Shown here: positions 9,101 through 17,277 of the stretch, piece after piece | Position numbering within the stretch: position 1 is the stretch's first letter | How the letters are laid out: each line of letters begins with the position of its first letter | Assembly (NCBI GenBank): GCA_902500715.1 | Contig: CABVRO010000014.1 | Location: 1 to 41,833, forward strand | DNA: 41,833 nt | Source: an uncultured Nitrospira sp. | Lineage (GTDB): Bacteria; Nitrospirota; Nitrospiria; Nitrospirales; Nitrospiraceae | Direction of reading: 5' to 3' | Made by a program: the position numbers and the translations under genes | Notes under the pieces: model-generated | Seen by the model: only the letters and a program-made list of their open reading frames with translations | Database searches by the model: none | What the model was told of the DNA's origin: nothing

Positions 9101-10075
9101 CGCCTGGGTGAGCAAGGGAAATTCACAATAGGTGCTGGCCGTCTTCCGGAGAAATTGCCGGAGGTAGAAGCGCTCCGTCTGGCGGCGGTAATCGGGATGC
9201 ACGAAGTCCATCGCACGATGCCCGAGCATTTCCGTCTCGTGATACCCCAGGAGCCGGATGACCGCGGGATTGATGAAGGTGAAACGTCCGCTCCGGTCGG
9301 TTCGATAAATGATGTCCTGGGCATACTCCATGATAAAGCGATGATGTTCGGTCTTGACGGTGAGGAGCAGTTCCATCTGCTCCCCTTCCTGCAGTTGCCC
9401 AGTGAGTTGATCCACCAGTTGGGCGTTGTGATATTTCAGCCGGAGGGTTTCCAGCACGGTGTTGGAGGTTCGATAAGCCGTGTAGACCATAAGCAGCGAG
9501 AAGAGCATGGTGCAGATCGCCATCGGCAGAGCTTGCTCGTGGCCGAGGGCGAAGAGTCTCAGGATGAGGGGCGTCAACATCGGCAGAGAGAAAGACAGAA
9601 AGGCGTCGAAGCGGGCGGCCAAGGTCGAGGCGGCGCCGGCGGTAATGCCTGCGAGCACGAAAGCCAGAAAGACCTGGTGGGCCGGTGAGGATTCTGGAAA
9701 CAGCAACAGCGCCGAAGCGCCCCAGCCGAGCCCCGCGAGTGTCGTACCGGCAAGAAATGTTCGGTCCCAGCGTGCGATGTCGGCGGGGCCCGGCTTGTTG
9801 GCCGTGAACGATCGGGCGAGCCCGTATCGGCCTGCCGCGAGGACCAGATGGTACACCAGCCAGACGAGCAGCCGCTCGTGCGGGACGACATGCCAATTGA
9901 CCGCGATCAGAGCGAGTGCGCAGCCGAGTCCGGCCACCAGCGCGGCCGGCATCGCCTCATACAGGAGCGTCACCCGTTGCAGAGAAATACTAATGTCCCG
10001 TGCTGAATCGGAGGGTTTCGGCAATGGACGGGGCAAGGAGGGCCGACCGTCGGAGAACGACTGCGAGGAGGACAT
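6131..10075 (-). CDS. Membrane-bound hybrid histidine kinase with four PAS, one GAF and a receiver domain
   Basis: A 1314-residue hybrid sensor kinase. The start at 10075 (MSSSQSF) is chosen because GGGAG lies 8 nt upstream; an ATG at 10099 lacks one. Order of domains, approximate residues: membrane region 40-205 with about six helices; PAS 245-365; PAS 373-478; PAS 493-612; GAF 628-785; a short coiled coil near 800; PAS 822-928; HisKA with phospho-acceptor His954 in AGGVAHDFNN; HATPase 1048-1175 with N box (NLAVNAKDAM), DSGQGMD and GTGLGLAMVYG; receiver 1192-1308 with Asp1245 in LLTDVVMPQMTGP and the conserved Lys in IQKPF. All catalytic residues are present, so it should autophosphorylate and pass phosphate to its own receiver. 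No partner regulator or output gene is adjacent, so the signal and target are unknown. Confidence 0.93.
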   Translation of the reverse strand: MSSSQSFSDGRPSLPRPLPKPSDSARDISISLQRVTLLYEAMPAALVAGLGCALALIAVNWHVVPHERLLVWLVYHLVLAAGRYGLARSFTANKPGPADIARWDRTFLAGTTLAGLGWGASALLLFPESSPAHQVFLAFVLAGITAGAASTLAARFDAFLSFSLPMLTPLILRLFALGHEQALPMAICTMLFSLLMVYTAYRTSNTVLETLRLKYHNAQLVDQLTGQLQEGEQMELLLTVKTEHHRFIMEYAQDIIYRTDRSGRFTFINPAVIRLLGYHETEMLGHRAMDFVHPDYRRQTERFYLRQFLRKTASTYCEFPLLTQAHHTLWVGQNVQLLQRDQEVIGFQAVVRDISARKQTEEALRVSQERYRALFESSPEMLLTVDGRGTLLTVNTTTAAELGYEAEELIGQPAAMIVHPNDQGSMRQHFADCLRRPGEVLRWNFRKIRKDGSLLWVREAARAVRNPDGQFDIIIVCENVTEQKGIEDALTQTRQLLESIVEHIPHMVFLKDAQELRFVQFNKAGEDLIGLPREALLGKNDFEFFPLEQAEFFTARDREVLTGGTMMDIPAEPIQTKDHGLRWLHTKKLPLYDQAGMPRYLLGISEDITDRKQREEAERLRLGKLETQQAVLHELAEDPAIHSGHPQQAFPVITEYAVSTFAVERAGIWLFGENQSALILQDLFEATPKHHLQGTTLSTGEYPAYLHALETEPYSLAAHDAQTDPRTRELTPSYLLPLGIVSMLDAPIRRHGRVVGVLCLEHIGAARVWTTEEQTFAASLAAMATLTLEAFDRRQAQEALEQHVRERTGELRRTTAHLQTIIEESPLAMIELDQAGLVTTWNAAATALFGWTKDEVLGKELPYVPPGQEEVSEELWTAVMSGAAPRNLELRRQKKDGTLVDVNMWGSLLQGPAGQAVGSIGFFVDITKHKQLEEQLRQAHKMEGIGRLAGGVAHDFNNLLTVINGCATLLLDQVRAEDPLRRSLTEILTAGQRAAALTKQLLAFSRRQVLTFQVFDLNEALSSISSMIERLIGEDISLARNLASRPCTIRADRGQIDQVVLNLAVNAKDAMPAGGTLTLATEVLLITPESPVPHPALLPGAYAHLSIRDSGQGMDRTTLSHIFEPFFTTKEEGKGTGLGLAMVYGIVKQSQGFIFADSTPGDGAIFDLYFPLVEALPLAAAPPLPSRPHCGRETILLVEDQQAVRMLLTQALSDYGYTLLEASSGQEALRLVAAARTPIHILLTDVVMPQMTGPALAEHLRRQWPELRVLFMSGYAEGSVLPTFLAEPGTGFIQKPFVPTELAQKLRELLDSAK

Positions 10076-10234
10076 CCGGGTCACTCCCGTCTGCTGCATG
10101 GACGAATGCGACGATCGTGCATAATACGGTGCAGTCTACAAAATTGCCGACGGGGATACAATTTCCCTGTTATATGTCGTACGGGGTTCGGCTGGTTCCG
10201 GAAGGGGCGTGAGGCCGAGGTCGCAACGAGTGGG

Positions 10235-10879
10235 TCAGGTGTCGAGGCTGGAATGCAGGGACGGTTGTTCGTTGACGCGGGCGGTGCCGCGATACATTTC
10301 CCCACCGATTCTCGGGACGCCGGGAAGGCAATATCGATCGAGCTGTTCCAGCTGCAGGCCTGCGTCCAGTACCAGTCGATCGATGCGGCGATTGAGATTG
10401 CAGCCGCAAGCCAGGAGGTGTTGCAGCGGGTTGAGTCGATCTTGCCACCGGGCGATGAGGGGATCGTCGCTGCGACCATGCTCCAGGAACAGGAAGTGGC
10501 CATCCGGCTTCAGCACCCGGCGAATATCGAGTAGTGCCTTGGTCGGATCCGGAATCGTGCAGAGGGTGAAGGTGCTGACTGCGTAGTCGAAGGTGGCATC
10601 GTCATAGGGCAATCGTTCGGCGCTGACATGCTGAATGTGAACGGGGAACGAAGCCTGTGCCACCCGCACGGCGACTCGGTCCGGCAAGAACGGGGCGGGA
10701 TCGACGGTGTGCAGAGCAGTCACGGTCGTGGGGTAGTGCGGCAGGTTCAATCCGGTTCCGAACCCGATTTCCAGGACGACTCCATGTACCGGCGTCAGCA
10801 GGAGCCGGCGTTCGGTCTGAAACCGTTCGCCCCGGAGCACCCAGTCCATGAGTCGCGGAAAGATGTAGGTAGCGTACAT
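10235..10879 (-). CDS. Class I SAM-dependent methyltransferase
   Basis: A 214-residue Rossmann-fold methyltransferase. Motif I is VLEIGFGTGLN, followed by an acidic motif II in HTVDPAPFLP. The post-I region VSAERLPYDDATFDYAVST and the segment RRVLKPDGHFLFLEHG are typical of the Methyltransf_11/UbiE-like group. The last part (GCNLNRRIDRLVLDAG) resembles METTL7-like members that act on lipids or small molecules, but the substrate cannot be assigned. The ATG at 10879 is taken; a TTG four codons upstream is the only other nearby option, and neither has a clear ribosome site. It is divergent from leuS with a 226-bp gap and lies upstream of the histidine kinase on the same strand, 159 bp away. Confidence 0.85.
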   Translation of the reverse strand: MYATYIFPRLMDWVLRGERFQTERRLLLTPVHGVVLEIGFGTGLNLPHYPTTVTALHTVDPAPFLPDRVAVRVAQASFPVHIQHVSAERLPYDDATFDYAVSTFTLCTIPDPTKALLDIRRVLKPDGHFLFLEHGRSDDPLIARWQDRLNPLQHLLACGCNLNRRIDRLVLDAGLQLEQLDRYCLPGVPRIGGEMYRGTARVNEQPSLHSSLDT

Positions 10880-11023
10880 CGGCGTTGGCAAAAGTCTGTG
10901 AGGTCGTGCGCGGTCGATCTTCGGCGATTGGTTGTCCCGGCATTTGAACAGGACTTGATTCCGGGATCAAGGGAGGGGGGATCCTTCGCGGTCGACTCGG
11001 TCCCTGTTTGTGCCGCCTCGTCC

Positions 11024-11052
11024 TTGTCGCTCCGTGCGGCGTGTGCTAGAGT
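11024..11052 (+). promoter_or_regulatory. Possible promoter of the leuS operon
   Basis: TTGTCG (11024-11029) and TAGAGT (11047-11052) are separated by 17 bp and lie about 54 bp before the leuS ATG. Each box matches the housekeeping consensus at 4 of 6 positions, so this is a weak prediction supported mainly by spacing and position. Confidence 0.35.
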
Positions 11053-11105
11053 CGTCCGTTCTTTCATTCAACAGGACTGGTTGCCCTGCGTATGACGATA
11101 CCGCA

Positions 11106-13541
11106 ATGAGCAAAGCATACGATCATCAGGCCCTCGAATCGAAGTGGCAGACCTATTGGGAGACGCATCGCCCCTTTCGGGCGTCGGACGATCATTCCAA
11201 GCCCAAGTTCTATTGCCTCGATATGTTTCCATACCCGTCCGGGTCGGGGCTGCACGTCGGTCATTTGGAAGGGTATACCGCGACGGATATCGTATCCCGC
11301 TATAAACGGATGCGCGGCTTCAACGTATTGCACCCCATGGGGTGGGATGCGTTCGGGTTGCCCGCGGAACAGTATGCGGTGAAAACCGGCGTGCATCCTG
11401 CCATCACCACCGCGCAGAACATTGCGACCTTTAAACGGCAAATGAAGCGAGTCGGGCTCTCCTACGATTGGGAACGCGAGCTCAGCACGACCGACCAGGA
11501 CTACTATCGTTGGACCCAGTGGATCTTTTTGAAGCTGTTCGAACGGGGTCTTGCCTACGTGGCCGAGGTGCCGGTGAACTGGTGTCCTGCCTTGGGGACC
11601 GTGCTGGCCAATGAAGAAATCGTGGACGGCAAAAGCGAGGTGGGCGGGTTCGACGTCATTCGCAAGCCGATGCGGCAGTGGGTCTTGAAGATCACCGCCT
11701 ATGCGGAGCGATTGCTGGAGGACCTGACCCTGGTCGAATGGCCGACCAGCACGCTCGAGATGCAGAAGAATTGGATCGGCCGGTCGATCGGCGCGGAAGT
11801 CGATTTTCCCTTGGCCGACAGGACGGGTAATCTGCGCGTGTTTACGACACGCCCCGACACGCTCTTCGGTGCGACCTATATGGTGTTGGCGCCGGAACAT
11901 CCGCTCGTCGATGTGGTGACGACGCCGGAGCGGCGTGAGCAAGTGACGGCGTACTGCGATGCTGCGTCCCGGAAGAGCGATCTGCAACGTCAGGAACTGG
12001 AGAAGGTCAAGACCGGTGTCTTCACCGGCGGGTATGCCGTCAATCCCGTGAATCAGGAACGCTTGCCGATCTGGATTGCCGATTATGTGCTGATGAGTTA
12101 CGGCACCGGCGCGATTATGGCGGTGCCGGCGCATGACGAGCGTGACTGGACCTTCGCGACGCAATACCATCTTCCGATTCGGGAAGTCATTCAAGGTGGG
12201 CAGGTCGATAAGGCGGCCTTCGTTGAGACGGACCGAGGACGCGTCGTCAACTCGACCACGCCGGATGGATCCTGCTCTCTCGATGGATTATTGCCCAGCG
12301 AAGCGATTCCAACAATGACCGCCTGGCTTGAAACCAAGGGCAGGGGCAAGAAGACGATTAATTACAAGCTCCGTGACTGGCTCTTTGCCCGGCAGCGTTA
12401 TTGGGGCGAGCCCTTTCCGATTGTCTGGGTCGACGGGGAGCCCCGTCCCTTGCCTGAGGAGCAATTGCCGCTCCCGTTGCCTGAGACGAAGAATTTCAAA
12501 CCGTCCGGTAGCGGCGAAAGCCCCTTGGCGAATCTCCACGAATGGCTGGAGACGACGGATCCTGTCACCGGCAAACCGGCGTGTCGCGAGACGAACACCA
12601 TGCCGCAATGGGCTGGATCCTGCTGGTATTACCTGCGATTCATCGATCCGAAGAATGCCATGCAGGTGGTCGATCCGGCCAAGGAGCGCTACTGGATGCC
12701 GGTAGATCTTTATATCGGCGGCAGCGAACATGCGGTGCTGCATCTATTGTATAGCCGGTTCTGGCACAAGGTCTTGTTCGATGCCGGGGTGGTCAGCACG
12801 CCGGAACCGTTCAAGAAGCTGGTGCACCAGGGCATTGTGTTGGGCGAAGACAATCAGAAGATGTCCAAGTCGCGCGGCAATGTGGTGAACCCGGACGAGA
12901 TGATCGACCAATTCGGGGCCGATGCGGTGAGGCTCTATGAAATGTTCATGGGTCCGCTGGAGTCGATGAAGCCCTGGAGTACCCGCGGGGTGGAAGGGAT
13001 CACGCGCTTTCTCGATCGGGTCTGGCGACTGATGATCGGCGACGAGGGCGCATTGAGTCCGGTGGTCACGGATGCCGAGCCGGCGCCTGAACAGCTGCGT
13101 CTGCTCCATTACACCATCAAGAAAGTCACCGACGATATCGAGGCCTTGCGCTTCAATACGGCGATCTCCCAGATGATGGTCTTCACCAACGAGATGACGA
13201 AACTGGAGCAGCGGCCTCGCCGGCTGTTGGAACAGTTTGTGTTGTTGCTCTTGCCGTTTGCGCCGCATCTGAGCGAGGAGCTGTGGGAACGTCTCGGTCA
13301 AACACCGAGCGCGGGCCAACAGCCATGGCCGCAGTTCGATCCCGCGTTGGTGGTCAGCGACCGGCTGACGGTCCCGATTCAGGTGAACGGAAAGCTCCGG
13401 GGAAAACTCGAGGTCGATGCCGGGGCCTCACGCGAGCAGTTGGAACCTCTGGCGAAAAAAGAAGTGGCTGAATGGCTGCAGGGGAAAGAGCCGAAGAAGG
13501 TCATTTACGTCGAGAAGAAACTGATCAACTTCGTGGTGTGA
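11106..13541 (+). CDS. leuS: Leucyl-tRNA synthetase
   Basis: Charges tRNA-Leu with leucine in the cytoplasm. The class I HIGH-type signature lies in [20 protein letters not shown] and the KMSKS loop is present as [15 protein letters not shown]. The editing (CP1) domain is present, with [20 protein letters not shown] and the threonine-rich editing motif. The anticodon-binding helices and the C-terminal domain that ends [15 protein letters not shown] complete the protein. At 811 residues it has the normal bacterial length. The frame is open upstream to 11010, but the family always begins with a sequence like [18 protein letters not shown], so the ATG at 11106 is right. leuS-lptE-holA is a conserved order in many Gram-negative bacteria, and lptE follows after 67 bp. 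Confidence 0.98.
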   Translation: MSKAYDHQALESKWQTYWETHRPFRASDDHSKPKFYCLDMFPYPSGSGLHVGHLEGYTATDIVSRYKRMRGFNVLHPMGWDAFGLPAEQYAVKTGVHPAITTAQNIATFKRQMKRVGLSYDWERELSTTDQDYYRWTQWIFLKLFERGLAYVAEVPVNWCPALGTVLANEEIVDGKSEVGGFDVIRKPMRQWVLKITAYAERLLEDLTLVEWPTSTLEMQKNWIGRSIGAEVDFPLADRTGNLRVFTTRPDTLFGATYMVLAPEHPLVDVVTTPERREQVTAYCDAASRKSDLQRQELEKVKTGVFTGGYAVNPVNQERLPIWIADYVLMSYGTGAIMAVPAHDERDWTFATQYHLPIREVIQGGQVDKAAFVETDRGRVVNSTTPDGSCSLDGLLPSEAIPTMTAWLETKGRGKKTINYKLRDWLFARQRYWGEPFPIVWVDGEPRPLPEEQLPLPLPETKNFKPSGSGESPLANLHEWLETTDPVTGKPACRETNTMPQWAGSCWYYLRFIDPKNAMQVVDPAKERYWMPVDLYIGGSEHAVLHLLYSRFWHKVLFDAGVVSTPEPFKKLVHQGIVLGEDNQKMSKSRGNVVNPDEMIDQFGADAVRLYEMFMGPLESMKPWSTRGVEGITRFLDRVWRLMIGDEGALSPVVTDAEPAPEQLRLLHYTIKKVTDDIEALRFNTAISQMMVFTNEMTKLEQRPRRLLEQFVLLLLPFAPHLSEELWERLGQTPSAGQQPWPQFDPALVVSDRLTVPIQVNGKLRGKLEVDAGASREQLEPLAKKEVAEWLQGKEPKKVIYVEKKLINFVV

Positions 13542-13608
13542 TGCCGTGGGCCAGGGTGAACGTCACAGGAACAACGCAGCACGTGTCGGCCCGGAGGTTC
13601 CTGGCCGC

Positions 13609-14235
13609 ATGCTGTGGCTGATTATGTTCCTTGCGTTGAGTGTCTCGCTCTCCGGCTGTGGCTATCAGTTTCGTGTGCAGGGCGCCGGTCCCACGGTCGG
13701 CGGCGCGCCGGAGACGGCGACGAAGCGGCCGCAGGCGCCACGCCTGGCCATCCTTCCTATCGCCAACAGTACCTACGAGGCGAATTTCGAGGTCAAGCTC
13801 GCCAATTACCTGCGTCGGGAATTTTCGGCGGGGGCGGGGGCGGAAATCGTGGGTCCTTCGGCCGGGGCCGATCTCTATTTATCCGGACAGATCATGCAGA
13901 TCACGCTGCCGACCTTGAGTTTCGATCAGACCACGACATTTGAAAGCCGGGTGGAAATGCTCGTGAGCGTGAGGATCGAGGAGGCCAAAACGAAAAAGGT
14001 CGTCTGGTACCAGGTTGCGAAAGGAACCTCTGAGTTCTTTCTGACCCAGGATCTGCAATTCAACCGGGTGCTGCAGAACCGGGCGTTGGAGCAAGCCGGC
14101 CGGTTCGTCGCGGAAGATCTGGCCTCACGATTCCTGCTCTTTCTGGATACGGGCGAGTTGGACAAGGCGTTGAAGCGATCGGTGAAAGTCGAGGCCGTTC
14201 CGTACGGTGGGGCACAGCCCGGTGTGCCCCGATAA
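13609..14235 (+). CDS. lptE: LPS-assembly lipoprotein LptE
   Basis: LptE is the outer-membrane lipoprotein that plugs the LptD barrel and helps place lipopolysaccharide on the cell surface. The protein begins MLWLIMFLALSVSLSGCGYQF, a lipoprotein signal with the lipobox cysteine at residue 17. CGYQF after the lipobox is the usual LptE opening. The body shows the LptE pattern: RLAILPIANSTYEANFEVK, then the long alpha-beta region with LYLSGQIMQITLPTLSFD and KGTSEFFLTQDLQFNRV. The ATG at 13609 has a strong GGAGGT 10-11 nt upstream. An in-frame GTG at 13546 would add 21 residues and bury the signal peptide. The length of 208 residues is near the family norm. The gene sits between leuS and holA, as in E. 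coli, which supports the assignment. Confidence 0.9.
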   Translation: MLWLIMFLALSVSLSGCGYQFRVQGAGPTVGGAPETATKRPQAPRLAILPIANSTYEANFEVKLANYLRREFSAGAGAEIVGPSAGADLYLSGQIMQITLPTLSFDQTTTFESRVEMLVSVRIEEAKTKKVVWYQVAKGTSEFFLTQDLQFNRVLQNRALEQAGRFVAEDLASRFLLFLDTGELDKALKRSVKVEAVPYGGAQPGVPR

Positions 14236-14255
14236 CGAATGGAAAGTTTCTGCGG

Positions 14256-15365
14256 ATGAGCGCTTCAGTGATGAGTCTTGAACTGCCTCAATCCCTCGCG
14301 CGTAGTGGGGTGATGCCGCTGTATGCCGTGGTCGGCGAAGAAGACTACCTCCGGGACCAGTCCGTGGCCGCATTGCGGGCCGCAGCCTTGGGACCGGCGG
14401 CGGATACCGGATTCAATTACGATATTTTCCACGGAGACGATTGCTCGGTTGAGGATGTGTTGGCCTGCGCGTCGGAGATTCCCGTATTCGCCGAACGCCG
14501 CGCGGTGGTCTATAAGTCGGTGGAAAAGCTTCCGGCCCGGGAAGGTGAAAAACTCCTCTCCTATTTCTCCGCGCCGAATGACACAACGACGTTGATCGTG
14601 GTGGCCGTCAAGCTGGATGGACGGATGAAATGGACCCAAGCCTTGACGAAAGGCGCGGTGACGGTCAATTGCGCCCCTCTGCGCGATGCGCAGCTGGCGG
14701 CGTGGATTCGCCAGGAAGCGGCGGCGCTGGGTGTGCGCATCCACGAAGAGGCGATGCAGCTGCTTAAGGAAGTGGGCAGTGAGTCCCTCTATGCGGTGAA
14801 GCGGGAGTTAGAGAAGCTCGCCGCCTATGTGCCTCCTGACCGAACCGCGCAACTGGCGGATGTCGAGGCGTTGAGAGGGACGGAGTCCGGTGCATCCGTC
14901 TTCGATCTCATGAACGCCATCGGGGCGCACGATCATGGACGGGCGTTACGGATCCTTGCTCGAAATCTTGAAAATGGGGAAGCTCCGCTCCGGATTCTCG
15001 GTGCGTTGGTCTGGCAATACCGACGGTTGTGGAAAATGAAGGAGCAGTGCAAATCCGGGGGGCGGGAAGGGGAGGCGGCCAGGACGTTACGAATGGACCC
15101 ATCCCGGGTGCGCGGGTTTCTGGCGCAATTCTCAGACGCGCAATTGACCCAGACGTTTCACTGGTTTCTGGAAACCGACTCGAAACTGAAAGGCGGGAGT
15201 GGAAGTGCCCCTGTTCGCGTGATGGAAGACCTCTTGTTCCGACTCTGTGGCCAGCCGTCGAAATCAGCCTCATTCCGAGCGCGGGTGCAACCAGCACCAC
15301 CGGTCCCGCGCCAGACGGGTTCGAGACCGGTGTCGAATGTCAGAACCGTTACGCGGAAGCGGTGA
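14256..15365 (+). CDS. holA: DNA polymerase III delta subunit
   Basis: HolA is the delta subunit of the clamp loader and opens the sliding clamp ring during replication. This 369-residue protein shows the family pattern. The N-terminal domain has PLYAVVGEEDYLRDQSVAAL and FNYDIFHGDDCSVEDVLACA with RRAVVYKSVEKLP. The middle helices contain ESLYAVKRELEKLAAYV, and the C-terminal collar region has VFDLMNAIGAHDHGRALRIL and ILGALVWQYRRLWKMKEQ. It begins 20 bp after lptE. The last 17 bp overlap the 3' end of the convergent rpsT gene. The C-terminal tail (after about residue 335) is basic and low in complexity. An ATG at 14271 is an alternative start. Confidence 0.93.
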   Translation: MSASVMSLELPQSLARSGVMPLYAVVGEEDYLRDQSVAALRAAALGPAADTGFNYDIFHGDDCSVEDVLACASEIPVFAERRAVVYKSVEKLPAREGEKLLSYFSAPNDTTTLIVVAVKLDGRMKWTQALTKGAVTVNCAPLRDAQLAAWIRQEAAALGVRIHEEAMQLLKEVGSESLYAVKRELEKLAAYVPPDRTAQLADVEALRGTESGASVFDLMNAIGAHDHGRALRILARNLENGEAPLRILGALVWQYRRLWKMKEQCKSGGREGEAARTLRMDPSRVRGFLAQFSDAQLTQTFHWFLETDSKLKGGSGSAPVRVMEDLLFRLCGQPSKSASFRARVQPAPPVPRQTGSRPVSNVRTVTRKR

Positions 15366-15624
15366 GCGCGTTCACGCGCACAGTCAGCCGTGACACGCGT
15401 CGCGAGGCCGTATTGGGCTTCAAGACCCCTTTGGTGACCGCTTTGCCAAGAGCTGACGTGGCTTCCCTGAGGGTGGCCTTGGCTTCATCCGGCTTCTTGG
15501 CCGCGATCGCATCCTGAACCTTGCGGAGGATGCTCCGGACCGAGCTGATGGTGGAGCGGTTGCGCAAACGACGCTTCTCAGATTGACGGGCACGGCGAAT
15601 CGTGGATTTGTGGACAACAGGCAT
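15349..15624 (-). CDS. rpsT: 30S ribosomal protein S20
   Basis: S20 binds 16S rRNA early in 30S assembly. The protein has 91 residues, mostly Arg, Lys and Ala, with the expected helical pattern: HKSTIRRARQSEKRRLRNRS near the start, then VRSILRKVQDAIAAKKPDEA, and GVLKPNTASRRVSRLTVRVN at the end. An AGGAG Shine-Dalgarno lies 8 nt before the ATG at 15624. It is a single-gene unit on the minus strand, convergent with holA (17-bp overlap of the coding ends) and divergent from pyrF. Its own promoter is likely at 15653-15682. Confidence 0.96.
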   Translation of the reverse strand: MPVVHKSTIRRARQSEKRRLRNRSTISSVRSILRKVQDAIAAKKPDEAKATLREATSALGKAVTKGVLKPNTASRRVSRLTVRVNALTASA

Positions 15625-15652
15625 ACGGATTCTCCTACGTTCAAAGCTTGAG

Positions 15653-15682
15653 CTTGTAACATAGGACGAGAAGAGAGGTCAA
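15653..15682 (-). promoter_or_regulatory. Probable rpsT promoter
   Basis: Minus strand TTGACC (15682-15677), 18-bp spacer, TACAAG (15658-15653), about 30 bp before the rpsT ATG. The -35 matches 5 of 6 and the -10 matches 4 of 6 consensus bases. Position in the gap between the divergent rpsT and pyrF genes supports it. Confidence 0.45.
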
Positions 15683-15739
15683 GGATACCGGAAGGAGTCA
15701 GCCTGGCCACGAGGTAACCTCGCGGCCAACGGCGTACAC

Positions 15740-16459
15740 ATGATGACACGGATTGATGCACGAGATCGGTTGATTGTCGCGCTGGACGTTCCCTCCGCGG
15801 CGGAAGCGGATGCACTGGTGGCGCGCATGGGAGATCAGGTGCGATTTGTGAAAGTCGGCCTGGAGTTGTACACGGTAGCGGGGCCGGACATCGTCCGGAA
15901 GCTGGTGGACCGTGGGAAGCGGGTGTTCCTTGATCTCAAGTTCCTCGATATTGAAGAAACCGTGCGGCGGGCGACGGCCCGGGTCGCCGCGATGGGTGCC
16001 ACCTTTCTGACCGTCCATGCGAATCGAAAAGCATTGATGGCGGCGGTGCAGGGACGGGGATCGTCCGATCTCAAACTGCTGGCGGTGACGGTGCTGACCA
16101 ATTTCGACGGGGAAGATTTGCGGGAGATGGGCATTCAGCGAAGTGTCCAGGATTTGGTGACGGCGCGGGCCATGCTCGCGGCCGAAGTGGGCTGCGACGG
16201 CGTCGTGGCGTCGGGAGAGGAGCCGCAGGCGATTCGTGTCAAGGTGGGTCCGAATCTGGTTATCGTGACCCCCGGGGTCAGGCCGGCGGGAAAAGGGACG
16301 GACGATCACGCGCGAGTAACGACGCCGACTCAGACCATTGCCGCCGGCGCCGACTATCTGGTGATCGGTCGCCCGATTCGCGATGCTCAGGATCCTCCCG
16401 CCGCCACGGCGGCCATCCTGGAGGAAATGCAAGCAGCCTTCGATCGCCGGGGACATTGA
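15740..16459 (+). CDS. pyrF: Orotidine 5'-phosphate decarboxylase
   Basis: Catalyses the last step of UMP synthesis, decarboxylation of OMP. The 239-residue protein has the expected (beta/alpha)8 landmarks: RLIVALDVPSAAEADALV, RFVKVGLELYT, the catalytic segment FLDLKFLDIEETV, TVHANRKALMAAV, VVASGEEP, IVTPGVRPAGKG and DYLVIGRPIRDAQDP. The catalytic Asp-x-Lys-x-x-Asp (DLKFLD) is intact. The residue normally His in FHDIPNTV is Leu here, and PN is EE, an uncommon but not disabling variant. Two consecutive ATG codons (15740 and 15743) can serve as start; no clear Shine-Dalgarno is seen. A short frame begins at the stop codon (see the entry at 16456), and tRNA-His lies 167 bp downstream. Confidence 0.96.
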   Translation: MMTRIDARDRLIVALDVPSAAEADALVARMGDQVRFVKVGLELYTVAGPDIVRKLVDRGKRVFLDLKFLDIEETVRRATARVAAMGATFLTVHANRKALMAAVQGRGSSDLKLLAVTVLTNFDGEDLREMGIQRSVQDLVTARAMLAAEVGCDGVVASGEEPQAIRVKVGPNLVIVTPGVRPAGKGTDDHARVTTPTQTIAAGADYLVIGRPIRDAQDPPAATAAILEEMQAAFDRRGH

Positions 16460-16584
16460 CGGTCAGGTCCCAAATCGATTCCGTGCAGGTGATCGGGAAT
16501 ACGGAACGCGTCGCGACGTCCCCCGGCCATTCTACCCAGCAAAAGCTGAGTCAGGATGAGGTCTCGGAGCGGTTGCGACTGTAA
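16456..16584 (+). CDS. Possible 42-residue small protein coupled to pyrF
   Basis: A TTG at 16456 overlaps the pyrF stop (TTGA) and opens a frame to a TAA at 16584. The peptide starts LTVRSQIDSVQVIGNTERVA and ends QQKLSQDEVSERLRL, a mostly polar sequence with no signal peptide. Its balanced amino-acid use and the coupled start are the only support. It could be a chance open frame in the 167-bp gap before the tRNA. No function is suggested. Confidence 0.2.
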   Translation: MTVRSQIDSVQVIGNTERVATSPGHSTQQKLSQDEVSERLRL

Positions 16585-16602
16585 TTCGGGGTTTGCTAAA
16601 AT
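16573..16602 (+). promoter_or_regulatory. Probable tRNA-His promoter
   Basis: TTGCGA (16573-16578), 18-bp spacer, then TAAAAT (16597-16602) preceded by TGC, which gives an extended -10. The -10 ends 24 bp before the first base of the tRNA, a normal distance for a stable-RNA promoter with a short leader. Confidence 0.5.
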
Positions 16603-16626
16603 GAGCGTTCATCGTTGACCTTGTCT

Positions 16627-16704
16627 GGTGGGTGTAGCTCAGCTGGTTAGAGCGCCGGATTGTGGATCCGGAGGTCGCGGGTTCGAAACCCGTCACTCAC
16701 CCCA
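16627..16704 (+). tRNA. tRNA-His (GTG)
   Basis: A complete cloverleaf. The acceptor stem is GGTGGGT-type, with G1-G7 at 16628-16634 pairing with 16694-16700 and one G-T wobble. The extra G at position -1 (16627) lies opposite the discriminator C73 (16701), the hallmark of tRNA-His. CCA is encoded (16702-16704). The anticodon stem CCGGA/TCCGG encloses the loop TTGTGGA with anticodon GTG at 16662-16664. The D loop (AGCTCAGCTGGTTAGAGC) and T arm (GCGGGTTCGAAACCCGT) are canonical. Confidence 0.97.
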
Positions 16705-16740
16705 ACGGCGCGGATACGGATCACTCGAGTGGGTAGCCAA

Positions 16741-17115
16741 ATGACCGGTGGCAACAAACAGGTCGCTCCATTGGCCCCGCGTTCCTCGCCGGCTACGGTC
16801 GCCACTACCTTTCAGTTACGGTCGTTTCGTCGTTTTCCCGTTCAGTGTTCTGTGTATTACTCCAGCGATGCGCTTCAGGGAACCGGTGTCGCCTGGAACC
16901 TCTCCCTCAATGGGTGGCGTATCGACGGGACGCATCCGATCGAGCCCGGCACGGTCGTGACCCTCTGCGTGTTTCTTCCCGACCGACATCCGACCGTGTT
17001 TATCGACCGCGCAGTCGTGCGGTGGTCGCGTGGGCAGGAATTCGGGATTCAAGTGAATGAGATCAAGGCCGACGAACATGCTCGCCTCGAACAGTTCGTT
17101 ACGGCCTTAGTCTGA
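16741..17115 (+). CDS. Stand-alone PilZ-domain protein 1
   Basis: A 124-residue protein made almost entirely of one PilZ domain, the c-di-GMP receptor fold. The first binding motif RxxxR is present as RSFRR, and the second motif (D/N)xSxxG is present as NLSLNG in the run WNLSLNGWRIDG. The strand pattern continues through VVTLCVFLPD, AVVRWSRGQEFGIQV and a C-terminal helix ARLEQFVTALV. With both motifs intact it should bind c-di-GMP. The output is unknown because there is no other domain. The ATG at 16741 is used; a GTG at 16729 is possible. It lies 36 bp after the tRNA and is the first of three related genes. Confidence 0.88.
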   Translation: MTGGNKQVAPLAPRSSPATVATTFQLRSFRRFPVQCSVYYSSDALQGTGVAWNLSLNGWRIDGTHPIEPGTVVTLCVFLPDRHPTVFIDRAVVRWSRGQEFGIQVNEIKADEHARLEQFVTALV

Positions 17116-17277
17116 CCGCTGCCCCTCTCCATTTTTTTCTTCTCGATCGGTGAGTCGCGAAACGGGACTGCCTGCCCCGACGGAAAACTGAATATTCTTG
17201 GCCATTCCCAGCGAGTTGAGTAGACTGAGCCTTCGCGAGGCTGAGATAATATCGAGCGCTCTCCCTCGCCGGAAATC

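Noticed and set aside
8558..9688. 376-codon open frame on the plus strand
   Set aside because: Lies fully opposite the histidine kinase, whose domains are unmistakable; composition is that of an antisense shadow.
11064..12194. 376-codon open frame on the minus strand
   Set aside because: Antisense to leuS; rich in Arg, His and Gly, with no recognisable motif.
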